Position numbers and translations under genes: made by a program. From assembly GCA_023105745.1 (NCBI GenBank), contig JALGQZ010000015.1, forward strand, positions 19,196,499 through 19,260,498: a stretch of 64,000 bases of DNA, in the 5' to 3' direction. Shown piece after piece: positions 1-10,343 of this stretch (positions are counted from its first letter, which is position 1; each line of letters starts with the position of its first letter). The notes beneath the pieces are model-generated. The model worked only from the letters and a program-made list of their open reading frames with translations. It had not been told where the DNA came from and made no database searches. The stretch comes from Austropuccinia psidii (taxonomy: Eukaryota > Basidiomycota > Pucciniomycetes > Pucciniales > Sphaerophragmiaceae).

Positions 1-1371
1 CCCCTCTCACCTCTCCCCAAAATATTCAAGCCTTTCAAGAAAGGGAGACAATGAAGAATGATACAATGGCTCAAGATATGACTGATATAATTCTTAGCCC
101 TGAGACTGAAGTATCTACTCTGCTAATTTTCAAGGAATATTTTTATCCCACATTGAAGAGTTTGGAGACATTTTGAATTATCACTCCAAGATTACTCAAG
201 AATCATGGAAAAGGGGGCTTGATAACATCAATAGTATTTACAAAAATTGATGGGAAAATTTACCAACAAATGATGCTGATACATTTCTGCCAATTGGTAT
301 TAAGGTTATCAGTAACCAAGAGCTTAAAATGATAGCCTGGATTGAGGAGCTTGAGATTGGAGGTAATTTTATCTTTGTGAATGATACATTATGATTTGGC
401 TGATGACTCAAGTGATATACATTGCAATATACAGGGTTAGATTTTTTAAGGCAACAGAAGCTGAAGAATTTTTTAATAATAACATTTGGAATCTCAAATT
501 GATTAAGGAATCAGCAGAACCTCCAGATAATCTCCCAAAATCTGAACACTCCTTCTTCAAAATGGTTCAGAGTATTCCTTTACCCCTCCAATCCAATTAA
601 ACATTTTTGGGAAAATGGTATGTTTGAATCCATCAGTTTAGTCTCATAAAATGTGATTTCACCCAAACTATATGTGGAACCAACAACAAGGTCAACCAAT
701 CCTCTTGGACTTGAACGGGGAGTTGTTGAATACCTAGTCACCTGTTTGAGTAAATTGAAGCAACATGCAACACAACTGAGCATTGAAGGTGGCAGGGCTG
801 ACAATGAGATATTGACAAAGCCGCACAAGGGCTTGTAGAATCTAATGGATACAGTAATCCACTTGATTATTTCATAAAACATGGTACATGCACATATGGA
901 GGTCAACTTCTCTGGCAGGAAAGGCAAGCTTACGAGCTCAAAATAGAATTTGAGGCCATCAAAGATCTTTTGGTGTGTCACAAGACTCTTGGGATATATC
1001 AAATTTGCTATGGTATATTAGCGGCATTCTGTGCGGCAGTGTTTTGTGGTTTGATGGTATGCTCAGATGATTGGAGAACAATTCCAGTGAAAGGCGCTTT
1101 ATAACTCATTGAAATTTCCCAAAGACTTTCACAGGATAAAAGTCTTGTAGAGCCAGTTTGGCTATGTACTAATAAGTATATATTTCATTTACTGAATAAG
1201 AGTTTCTTCTCATCAGAGTCTTTTAACCCCACTTTACCTCTTAGATTTGAATTTGCACAATGCTTGGTATTAGACTTTGGTGATGCCTGGGTGGAGAAGC
1301 GCAGTCTTGGTTCCAGTGATGAGGTCAAATTGACTGTACCAAGGTCAGCTAAACCTACAACCAGGATTTAA
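1..1371 (+). pseudogene. Gene A, copy 1 (5' end outside window): unrecognised transposon-linked protein
   Basis: This is the 3' part of a multi-exon gene of unknown function; its closest relative is the copy at 50122-52353. The reading matches that copy from base 1 (the block containing AFQERET in copy 2) to a stop at 1369-1371. An intron of 72 bp at 363-434 has GT/AG borders (gtaatt...atacag), and copy 2 has an intron of 70 bp at the same place. Conserved stretches include FWANVMFESISL-type and GGRADNEI-type segments and a C-terminal block with CGLM and DDWRT. Decay is clear: an in-frame TGA inside the first exon (around 247), a stop near 837 where copy 2 reads on, and a TAA near 1102. No catalytic motif is recognised. 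It lies on the same strand and 1.4 kb upstream of gene B. Confidence 0.6.
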
Positions 1372-2130
1372 CTGTTTTAGATTAGCTTTGTACAGATAGA
1401 TTGTAATTCAACTTTAGAAAGCTATATATTAATTTAATAATTGTTACTACCTATCCTAATACTTCCCGGATGCGTTAGTATGAATGCCAATAATAACTAC
1501 CTTTGTACGGAGGGATGCATCCATACAAAAGTGAAAATACTCCAACAAGATGCAAACAGAGTCAGGCAGCTATGCCTGCAATTAGCACAAGCAGGGGCAT
1601 TGTGGGAAGTGGGTTGTATCACTTCCTGCCAGCTCATAATAGGCCAAATGGCACTTTTTCTTTCAACAGGACTAGGATAATTAGGGATCCGCAGCATGGT
1701 GCATATTGCATTTGTGCGTGCTTGCAATATTCCAGATGGTTCCATTTGAAAGTCATTGAATGGGAACATCAATCTATCAAATTGAATAATGCAGTATCCA
1801 CTGCCTTATTTTAGGTTCAGGTACTTGAGATTGCCAATTTGCAAAAGTCAGATGTAATCTTTCTTTTTTAGTGCCAAATAAAAAACATTCAATGACTGAA
1901 ATAAGATTTAGGTGAAATTAATAATTCACACAATGGTCACTAATCCTTTGGCTTCATTTCATTTTCATTTTCAAACATGCCATGTGGGCTCCAACAGGGA
2001 AGTCAAGGATGTGTTCCAAATAAGGCTCATTGGGAATTGAGCACCTTTCTGGTTTCAAATGGGAGGAAGCAGTATCTCATATATTGTCTGCTTTGACACA
2101 AAGTGATCCCTCAACCACTCAGGCATAGTT
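1372..2130. other. A-B spacer with a block open on both strands
   Basis: No assignable gene. A block at about 1497-1814 is conserved with 52408-52740 in the other unit. It stays open on both strands: minus reading of 91 aa here and 110 aa there, both beginning MMFP; plus reading of 103 and 74 aa, both beginning MYGG. The conservation may reflect coding on one strand, but I cannot say which. The remainder (1815-2130) is AT-rich spacer that also aligns with the other unit up to the solo LTR. Confidence 0.4.
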
Positions 2131-2694
2131 TGTAAGGTTTGTCTATGAAACTCTTGATAATAGTAGCAAAATCAAGAGTTCAAAACCTTATCAAAAGCTA
2201 AGGTTTGGTGTGTATTGCTATTTTACATGGAAAAATAGCAATAACTTCAAAAATTCATTAAAAATCCAAATCTTAATGGATTTGCTTGAAATTTCACACA
2301 GCTTATAATTTAATATTATCTATATATAAATTAAATTTTAAGTATCTTTTATAAATAAATTTCCTGGGTAATTAGCCTGGAAATTTACTCTTTTAATTAA
2401 GCTCAAAGAAAATTATAATTTCTTTAAAAATTAATTAAAAATTGAGTTTAAGAGATTTCTGCTTGAAACTCTATTTTTAAGTTGTTCATGTGATGAACTT
2501 TAATATAAATAGGTTTATTTATATTAAAAATTTCAAATAATTAGTTTAAATTAGGATTAAAGTTACATGGAGTTAAGAATAACACTGGTAACTTTAAATT
2601 GGAATTGAAAACAAGTTGCCTTAAGTTAAGACCTTTGTTTTTAAGTATGGTTTGTGGCCTTATGGGTATGTTATACATACCTCACAGGCTCACA
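2131..2694 (+). mobile_element. Solo LTR, TGTAAG...CTCACA family, internally deleted (564 bp)
   Basis: Starts TGTAAGG and ends GGCTCACA like the 1.8-1.9 kb LTRs at 27097 and 57373, and shares the phrase 'tatgaaac' after the start and a 'tgtggcct..tgggtatg..atacctca' tail. It is about a third of their length, so most of the interior is lost. Flanks are tagtt / tagtg (four of five bases match). The paralogous A-B spacer near 53300 has a single 'atagtggg' and no insertion, which is the empty site. No coding capacity. Confidence 0.75.
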
Positions 2695-2781
2695 TAGTGG
2701 GACATCCCGAAAGCCAAATGAGGCAAAAACCACCTGAAAGAATAAGGTTTTTCCTTCACTTCACCAACAGCTCAAATATCA

Positions 2782-3728
2782 ATGCCAGTATCAGCAGATA
2801 TGACACCAAGTGAAATTCCAAGGGTTGTGGATGTCAATCAGATCAAACGCATTCATTTTGGCTGTGTGGCAATTTTCTCTTCAACCATATTACTCATTGC
2901 CCTTGTCAAATTCATACCATTCACAACAATGGGTGAATTCAAGGTCAATCAATTGGATGAATTATCACAATTCCTTTCTTGCAAAAGAAATTTCACCAAC
3001 CCAATCACAACAAATGGGGCATTACTGGAGGGATTTATATTCATGATTGGGTGGCACAAATGCAGAACAAAGAAAAAAAATTTGGTCTTTATGGAAGTCT
3101 TGAGAAAATTGAAAATGCAAAAGATGGATGGTGGAACCAAGGTGCAAATATTAGCTCGGTGGGTTTCATTCTATGTCAATCCTTACAATATGTTAGCAAT
3201 AGATTATTTCAAAAGATTCAAACTTGCTAAAAGTCATTGGGGGTTCCATCCTTTGATCAAGTCAACTATGAAGCCAATATTTCCGCAAATCAGGTGGCAT
3301 TGAAGTTTGCTTCCACCCTCACTTTCACCATGGACAGATTCAAAAACTCACCTCATCTTGAGAAGGATGCATTGTTGTATGCTTCAGGCTGGTGGTTTCA
3401 AGCTAAGAAGCAGACCGGCCAAATTCAAAGGGATGCATCAAAGCAGTGTACAGGGGGAAGATTGATTTTCCCAAATGAGCATCTTTGAATTAATCTATGC
3501 AAATCTCTTGGGCTCATTCAGTTAGTGTGGGCAAGTAGTACCATTGTGCATTATACTGATCCAGCAGAGGAAAACAAAAGCACAACACTAGTGGGTATGT
3601 CCACACAATGCTCAAGGAGGTTAGAAAAAAAAATGTGGCAGAAAAGCCACACCTATTATGAGATTGTCAAGGGAGCAGGCTATCACATCAGGCATGGTAA
3701 TACAATCCCATCTCAATTAGAAGAATGA
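2782..3728 (+). pseudogene. Gene B, copy 1: unrecognised transposon-linked protein
   Basis: Unknown function; paired with the copy at 53384-54329. The start ATG (MPVSADMTP) is conserved with copy 2 (MPVSANMTP). Conserved blocks in order are IKRIHFG, KFGLYGS.EKIENAK, SLGVPSFDQVNY, FTMxxFKNSPHLxKDALLYA, GWWFQA, QTGQIQRDASK, IFPNEH, LVWASS and YTDPA. They are distributed over more than one frame, so at least one frameshift has occurred near 3180. In-frame stops interrupt it (near 3227 and at 3486). The C-terminus is conserved in both copies, ending Glu-stop. No catalytic motif or signal peptide is recognised. Confidence 0.55.
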
Positions 3729-3885
3729 GGGAATTTTGAAGCATCTGGGAGTTGGGGTGTGATAATTCACAGGAAAGTATAAAACTGGTTTTGATGAGTT
3801 GGAATTGGGGTTACATGGTTGCTCACTTGAAAAAGGGTTGAAATGGCTCATGTACGGTGGCATTCCAATGTACACTTTTCCTGGT

Positions 3886-4330
3886 TCCTTTCTCTTTTCC
3901 AGGATCCCGACACTTCACACGCAAATCCTTGGGCCTGTCCAGGATCCCGATGCTGTAAACACCAGTTCCTATGCTTTTACATGTTCCTGACAATTCAAAC
4001 AGCTCCTTAAACCAGGGCAGCCTCCCAACAATTTCAGCACTTCCTTATGCCAATGCAGGCTCCCAACAGTTCACACACAAAACCTTAGGTTTGTACTGGT
4101 TCCCAACAATTCAAAGAAGTCCTTACGCCGGTGCAGGCTTTCAATGCTTCACACACAAATCCTTATGCTTGTGAAGGTTCCCAACGATTCAGAAAATTTC
4201 CTACGCCAGTTAAGGCTTTTGATGCTTTACAGGAAAATACTTACGCTTGTACAGGTTCCTGACAATTCAAACAATTCCTTACGCTGGGGAAGCCTCCCAA
4301 AAATTCTAAAAGTTCCTTACATGACTAAGA
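3886..4330. repeat. Minisatellite array 1, about 40-bp unit
   Basis: About eleven degenerate units of 38-42 bp built around 'CCCAACAATTC' followed by 'AATCCTTAYGCTTGTG'. Two unit types alternate: one with GCTTGTGAAGG, the other with GCCGGTGCAGG. Equivalent arrays follow at 7826 and 54510, and a related array is at 48650. Apparent ORFs here (3971-4174, 4144-4344) are products of the repeat and are not annotated as genes. Confidence 0.8.
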
Positions 4331-4689
4331 ATAATAGTGTGTGATCATAGGAAAGGCCATGAATAATGAAGCTCCCGTGGATTTATCACATGCAGGGAAC
4401 CCCTGCATTTTTACAGTTAAGATCTGATATGGTTTAGAACCATGGAAGTAGAAAATATGGGAGGTAGTAATGGTGACTATTTGCAAATTTTCTGCAAAAG
4501 AGATTCACACAAAGAAATAATAACTGAAAAATTTTGTGCGACACTTACAAAATCTATTTTCACCATTGGAGAAAAAGGAAAGCTCACAGGAAAAAAGAAT
4601 ATAAGCAAAATGGAGAAAATCCTGTACTGATTACAGCTAACTTCTTTAAAAGATTGTATTACAAAAGGAAACACTTTTTTATATTTTTT
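4331..4689. other. Conserved non-coding block between minisatellite and gene C
   Basis: No gene seen. The block begins with a 'gtgtgatcataggaaaggc'-type sequence and contains 'acagttaagat.tgatatgg' and 'ggtaatggtgactat'. It recurs after each minisatellite (8186-8540 and 54981-55749). It would be the region downstream of the C stop codon. Confidence 0.6.
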
Positions 4690-5986
4690 TCATTTCTTGA
4701 GATATCTTGAGACTATCCCGGTGATGTCCTTCTTTCAATAAGCATCCAGTGCGTGGCCAAGGAGGGTATTTGGTTCCTCCCAAAATTTGTGGTGCATCTC
4801 TTTTCAATGAGTTTCATCCATGAAAGGAATCATGTGGAGCAATCAGCAATCCTCCAAAAAACTTTGGTTTATTGAGTTGTGAACAATTGCTCAAGGAATC
4901 ATTAGGGTTGGTTTCAAGTTGGTGAATTCCTGGCAAGCCTCATTGTGGGAATGAGGGGAGGAGGTGGTTGGGTTCTCAATGGAAATGGGAGTGATCTCCA
5001 GGGAAGGAACCGGGGTAGGAGTGGAGTGAGGTGGAGGGGGGAGGTGATGCGCATAATGTCAATGATTACTACCAAGCGGGGGGTAGCAGGGCAAGCTGGA
5101 GATGGTCAAAGCAGGGGTGAGGGAAAGTTGGGAACAGGAAAACAATGAAAAAAAGGCAAATTAGTAACCAAAAGGTTCCTCCAATGAATGCGTCAGAGAC
5201 ACCTCAGGTTCAGGCTCATGAGCTGAAACATCTTCATGTGGTTCAGAGGATAGACTTGGGCCTGGAATAGGTGGCTTATTGTATTGGGAGGGAGAGTCAG
5301 TTCACTTGAGTTGAAAGTTAGAATTAGGAAAGGAATAGCTTTCTGCTTACCAGGGAATAAGTCCTCCAACGATTGGCCGCCACTTGGGCCTGGAGTTGGT
5401 TTCCGCGGAGTTTGCTTGTGAGGCATACGAGGAACGGTACTCTCTTGTCATGGGGGATTTGGCTGGTTTTTTTCTATGCATAAATAATAATAGGTAGTAT
5501 AATTTCGTGAAGAAAAATGAGTCAAGGAAGAGAAAGAAAACTTAATTTGTCACTTGAATCCCATGGGGGACAAAACATGTTGACGATTGGCCTAAGCTCA
5601 AGTGTCCTCTCACCATCGCCATGCGTCATCGGCTGGATAGTCACTTTGCTCCAGTTGACGAGTGAAGTGACAATTGGATGGTGGCCTTGGAGGGGGGGTG
5701 GAAAATCAATACTTGAGGGCACGGGGTTAATTTTCCCAAAGAGTTCCTGTCTGCCAGCTTGGGGTTGGGGAGTCTATTCCCGCTTGGGAATTCTTTCATA
5801 ATTGTCAACCACAAAGCAGTCCTCACAAGGGTGTCTTGCACAGGATCTCCTTTCACTGCATTGTCAGAATGGTCGCACAGAAAATGAGAATTTTTTGTGT
5901 GCTTGTCAGCAAGAATCAAAAGTGTTGGTCGTTGTGGAAGAGTGGAGGCAGGGGATACCCCCCTTAGTGCATAAGGTGCATGACAT
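4690..5986 (-). pseudogene. Gene C, copy 1: zinc-cluster-like, proline/serine-rich protein
   Basis: One of three copies of a multi-exon minus-strand gene. The start ATG is at 5986 and gives MSCTLCTK; the first half of a C-x2-C-x6-C motif is intact, but the second half is destroyed (FDSC, then a stop, and the last Cys read as Phe). Downstream come a Ser/Pro-rich segment (VPSSID), a GPSGGQSLEDLF segment, an intron opening with gtaagc (near 5350) and ending before PPIPGP-type sequence (near 5273), and a conserved C-terminus ending DITGIVSRYLKK before TGA at 4690-4692. Several in-frame stops make it a pseudogene. It matches my recollection of a very abundant A. psidii hypothetical family. DNA binding is inferred only from the cysteine spacing seen in copies 2 and 3. 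Confidence 0.65.
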
Positions 5987-7825
5987 CTAAAAACAAACAA
6001 TTTAGGTTAGTAACTGAATAGAAAGGAATATTTCAAGCAAAGAGGAAGAAATAAGATGAATTATAAATTTGAAACATAATTAAAATAAAGAAGCTCTAGT
6101 TGGAAGTTTTTAAAAGTGTGAAAGAAAATGAGAATGAATATTTAGTAATAAGAGCGGAACATAACACAGAAAACGTTTAATGGGAAATATGACAAACAAT
6201 GTAGATAGAAGGGGGTTTCTGAAAGTATAAGCAACAAAAAGAAAAAGCAGAAGGGGAGGGAGGGGAGTGTTACTTTTGTGCAATAGAAATGAGTGGAAAG
6301 GTTGGGAGACAAAGGGGAATATGCACAAACAAGAATAAGAGCAGGTGAGCTTGCAAAAAGTGAAGGGCGTGTCCGGCGAAGATGGTCTTTTATACCAGGG
6401 AGAAGCTGAGCCAATCACAGCAGTTGCACCCCATGCCAACGTCTCAGCTTCAAGGCCTGTCAGGAAAATAAAAGCTCAGTTGCAGGCAATGCTGAAACTG
6501 AGAAGGGAAATGCCTATGTTAGACAGAGGAACAATGGGGTTCTAGATTAGTATTGCAATTGATTGAGTTGTCAGAGTCAGTCAGATCCCCTTTGTTGCAT
6601 AAAATAGCCACCTGATTGCGCAGGAGGGCTTTCAAGATGGCATTGTTAAATGTTCACTGTGCATGAAATCCAAAAATGCCCCATGCACAATATGACATGG
6701 TGCATTTCTTCACAGCTCACTGCAGCAAGCATACCACCATTATGACCAGCTGATACTATTTCAACAAAGGTTCAGGAGGCTGTATGAAAAGGGAATACAG
6801 CATGAGCTTGGGTTGACCAATTGAGCAGGTCTGCTTTGGGGTCATAATTGAAATGCTCAGTGGGTGAACATTTGATTTGCACAGCTGTGGAGCTATTGAT
6901 ATGACCATATCAAATGCACCCCTTCTGAGCAATTGCTATTTCCACTTTGTAAGCATTCATCCTGAGCATTTTGCACAACATTGGAAGACATTTTATCCAG
7001 GCTGAGCATTTCACGTGCTTAGTTAAAGTGCACAGAAGGGGGCTTTCCAATGAAATATTGTGAAAATTCTTCCAATCATGGCATTCCAAAAATCTGCCAT
7101 AGTGAGCTTTTGACAATGACATGCTGAGCTGGCGTGTGAAAATAAGGTGTTTCACCATACTAAGCATGTGGAACATGATCACCACCTATGCAAATGGCTG
7201 GAAGGTTGATACCCATTGGTAATATGCATGCAGGCTGAAGTAGTATTACACCATCCTAATTTTTACAGCTGATATTGTAGTACGTACACCTTTGGTGTAC
7301 ATGTATTCTGCGGGTCAGAGCAAAAGCTGTACAAGAATTTAACATGCAATCACGCCAAAACATTGAGTCAAATTTCTCAAATGCATCCCTTTGATGCACC
7401 TTGTTAGAGAACTCTGCCTAATTACTGAACGGAGGCTGGGGTCCACAAGGTCATGCTAGGGCATGCATATCCTATGACAGGTGCCCACAAATGAATTTCA
7501 CCCCTTCAAATTCTTAGGCCGGCACACACTTTCACACACACCCTTTGTTGGTCATACACAGGCAATTTTTACATTCTTAGAGCACCTTTGAGTGCCTGTG
7601 TTCCAGCCCAAAAATTGGTTGGGCGGTTGGCCCAATTAATTGCAGATGATCATGCCTCAGTGAAAAAACTTGAGGTAGGGTGAAATGGGTCATGTACAGT
7701 GACATGCTGCCATACATGGTCATTTCTCCCCACTTCAATTTGATGCTATTCTCACTTGTGGTCAATAATGGGACCAGTTGGTCATCCCAATAATTGGTAG
7801 TGACCAGTCTCCTGGTCCCTCATAC
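5987..7825. repeat. Spacer R, copy 1 (C upstream region and beyond)
   Basis: Non-coding repeat that aligns with 9808-12020 and 59293-63510. The first 400 bp (to 6386) would be the 5' leader of gene C; the promoter module is annotated separately. From about 6540 to 7440 it carries phrases conserved in all copies (for example 'atatcaaatgcacccct', 'gagcatgtggcacatg', 'ggtacacctttg', 'catccctttgatgc'). A 91-aa minus ORF at 6910-7185 is not preserved in the other copies, so I do not call it. In this copy the spacer stops short of the D start and is followed by the second minisatellite. Confidence 0.6.
6387..6502 (-). promoter_or_regulatory. Candidate gene C promoter, copy 1
   Basis: On the minus strand, TATAAAAG (6387-6394) lies 401 bp upstream of the C ATG. 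Just upstream is an inverted CCAAT (6411-6415) inside a pair of inverted 9-mers, GAAGCTGAG (6402-6410) and CTCAGCTTC (6443-6451). A second palindrome (6475-6502) has arms CTCAGTTGC / GAAACTGAG around a GCAAT core. All elements recur at the same spacing in the other two copies. The promoter role is inference from motif, strand and spacing. Confidence 0.55.
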
Positions 7826-8185
7826 ACAAATCTTTATGCCTATCCAGGATCCCGACACTTCACATGCAAATCCTTATGCCTGTGAAGGATCCCCAACGTT
7901 TGGCACACAAATCCATATGTTTGTCAAGGATCCCAAAAAATGAGAAAATCCCTTATGCCTGTCCAAGCTCCCAACATGTCCCATGCAAGTCCTTACGCTG
8001 CTCCAAGTTCCCAACAATTGAAGCCAATCCTTCCCCCGGGAAAGGCTCCCAACAATTCTTTATGCCGGTGCAGGCTGATGACGCTTCAAATGCAAATCCT
8101 TATGCTTGTACAGGATCTCAAAAATTTAAGCAATTTGTTACACCGGTGCAGGCTCCCAATGCTTCACATAATTCCTTACACATGT
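7826..8185. repeat. Minisatellite array 2, about 40-bp unit
   Basis: About nine degenerate units of the same 38-42 bp repeat as array 1 (core AATCCTTATGC.TGT, CTCCCAACAATT). It occupies the same place relative to a following C copy, which shows that minisatellite + C + R was duplicated in tandem here. The ORF at 7864-8187 is repeat-derived. Confidence 0.8.
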
Positions 8186-8540
8186 AAGATTCATAGCATG
8201 TGACCATAGGGAAGGCAATGACTTGTGAATCTCAGGTAGATTGCTCACATGAGGGGAACACCAGGTTTTTTAAAGACAAGTTCTCAAACGGCTTAGAACA
8301 TAGGTTGAAGAGAATATAGAAGGCGTCAATGCTTACTATTTCCAGATTTTCTGAAAAAGAGGATCACAAAAAGAAATACTGACAGAAAAACTTGGTGGGG
8401 CACTTACAAAAATTATTTCCACCATTGTTGAAGAAGCAAATCTCACGGGGAAAAAAATGGAAAAAAATCATGTATTTATAAAAATTAACTTATTTAAGAG
8501 ATTGTATTACAAATGGAAATGAGTGAAAAGGAAACTTTTT
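8186..8540. other. Conserved non-coding block, copy 2
   Basis: Aligns with 4331-4689 and 54981-55749 (shared 'gtgaccatagg.aaggcaatg', 'gtagattgctcacatg' and 'agaggatcacaaa'). No gene seen. Confidence 0.55.
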
Positions 8541-9807
8541 TTATTTTACGAGAAATCTTGAGACTATCCCGGTGATGTCCTCCTTTGGATAAGCCTCCAG
8601 TGCCTGGCCACAGATGGAGTTTAGTTCCTCCCAAAATTCCTGGTGCATCTCATTTAAATGAGTTTCATCCATGAAGGGAATTATTTGGATCAAACGGCAA
8701 TGCTCCAACAAGATTTGGTTGATTGATTTGTGGACAATTGCTCGAGGAATCACAAAGGTTGGTTTCAAGTTAGTAAATTCCTGGAAAGCCTCATTCTCGG
8801 ATTGAGGGGAGCTTGGTGCCAGGAGGGAGGAGGCGGTTTGGTTCTTGGGGGCAGGAGGGGGGAGCCTAAAGGCATATTGTCAGTGATTATTAGCAAGTGG
8901 GGAGGAGTGGGACAAGCTGGAGATGGTCAAAGGAGGGGTGAGGGAAAGTTGGGAGCAGGAAAACAATGAAAAAAGGCAAAGTACTAACCAAAATGTTCCT
9001 CCAATTATTTTGTCAGAGCCACCTCAGGTTCAGGCTCACAAGTGGAAAAATCCTCATGTGGTTCAGAGGATGGACTTGGGCCTGGTATAGGTGGCTCATC
9101 TTATTGGGAGGGAGAGTCAGTTCACTTGAGTCAAAAGTGAGAATTAGGAAAGGAACAGCTTCCTGCTTACTGCAGAATGAGTCCTCTGACCATTGGGTGC
9201 CACTTGGGCTTGGAGTAGGTTTCCGCAGATTTTGCTCGCAAGGCATACAAGGAATGTGAGCCTCTTGTTTTGGCGGATTTGGTAGGTTTGGTTCTATGGG
9301 TGAAGAAAAATAGTTAGTATGATTGTTTGAAAAAAATCGGTCAGACAGGAGAAATAAAAGCTTACTTTGATGTTTGAATCCCATGGGCAACAAAACATGG
9401 TGACGATTGGCCCAAGCTCAAATTTCCTCTTTCCATCGCCATGCTTGGTTGGCCAGATAATCACTTTCCTCCGGTTGCTGAGTGAAGTCATAATCGGATG
9501 GTGGCCTAGGAGGGGGGGTGGACAAGTCAATACTTGAGGGCACCAGGCTAATTTTCTGGAATTGTTCCTGTCTGCCTGTTTGGGGTCCTGATGACCATTC
9601 CCACTTGGGAATGCTTTCATCATCATTGACCACAAAGGAGTCCTCACAAGGGCGTCTTGGGAAGGAACTCCTCTGGCCATGTGGTCAGAATGGTTGCATA
9701 ATGAATGAGCATTATTTGTGTGCTTTTTGGCAAGAATCACAAGCGTCAGTCATTGTGGAGGAGGAGATGCAGGGGATACCCCGCTTAGTGCATAAGGAGC
9801 ACAACAT
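8541..9807 (-). pseudogene. Gene C, copy 2: zinc-cluster-like protein
   Basis: Start ATG at 9807. The N-terminus holds all six cysteines in the order CSLC-x6-C-x9-CDSC-x6-C, i.e. C-x2-C-x6-C-x9-C-x2-C-x6-C, the spacing of fungal Zn(II)2Cys6 clusters; an in-frame TAA lies just before the sixth Cys. Next come VPSSIDLSTPPPRPPS (low-complexity), a GFKHQ segment followed by an intron, KPTPSPSGTQWSED, and a long conserved C-terminus (IPRAIVHKSINQILLEH, then EDITGIVSRFLVK) ending at 8541. The last exon is open for 75 aa. Stops elsewhere make it a pseudogene. The function is unknown; DNA binding is inferred from the cysteine pattern. Confidence 0.68.
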
Positions 9808-10227
9808 CTAAAAACAAACAATTTAGGTTAGTAACTGAATATAAAGGAATATTTCAAGCAAAGAGGAAGAAACAAGATGAATTATAAATTTACAACATAC
9901 TTAAAATAAAGAAGCTATATTCGGAAGTTTGTAAAAGTCTGAAAGAAAATGAGGATTAAGATTTAGTATTAAGAGAAGAGCATATAATGGAGAAAACTGT
10001 TAAACAGGAAATATGACAAACAACGTAGATAGAAGGGGGGTTCTGGACGTATAAGCGGGAAAAAAATCAAGCGGAATGGAAGGGGAGCTGTTAGTGGAGT
10101 GCAATAGAAAAGGGTGGAAGGGCAGGAAAACAAAGAGGATAATGCACAAGAGTGAGAAGAGCAGGTGAGCTGGGAAAAATTGAAGCAGGTGAGAAAAAAA
10201 GTGAAGCACATGTTGGGCAAAAATGGT

Positions 10228-10343
10228 GTTTTATACCATGGTGAAGCTGAGCCAATTGCAGCAGTTGCAGCACCCAAAAAATTCTCAGCTTCAAGGCGTG
10301 CTGGGAAAATGAAAGCTCAGTCGCAGCCAATGCTGCAACTGAG
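10228..10343 (-). promoter_or_regulatory. Candidate gene C promoter, copy 2
   Basis: TATAAAAC on the minus strand (10228-10235) is 421 bp upstream of the C ATG at 9807. An inverted CCAAT (10252-10256) sits beside GAAGCTGAG (10243-10251), whose inverted partner CTCAGCTTC is at 10284-10292. A second palindrome at 10316-10343 has arms CTCAGTCGC / GCAACTGAG with a CCAAT core. The layout is the same as in copies 1 and 3. Confidence 0.55.

Noticed and set aside
3886..8185. CRISPR-like arrays
   Set aside because: Units are degenerate and contiguous without unique spacers, and the genome is eukaryotic.
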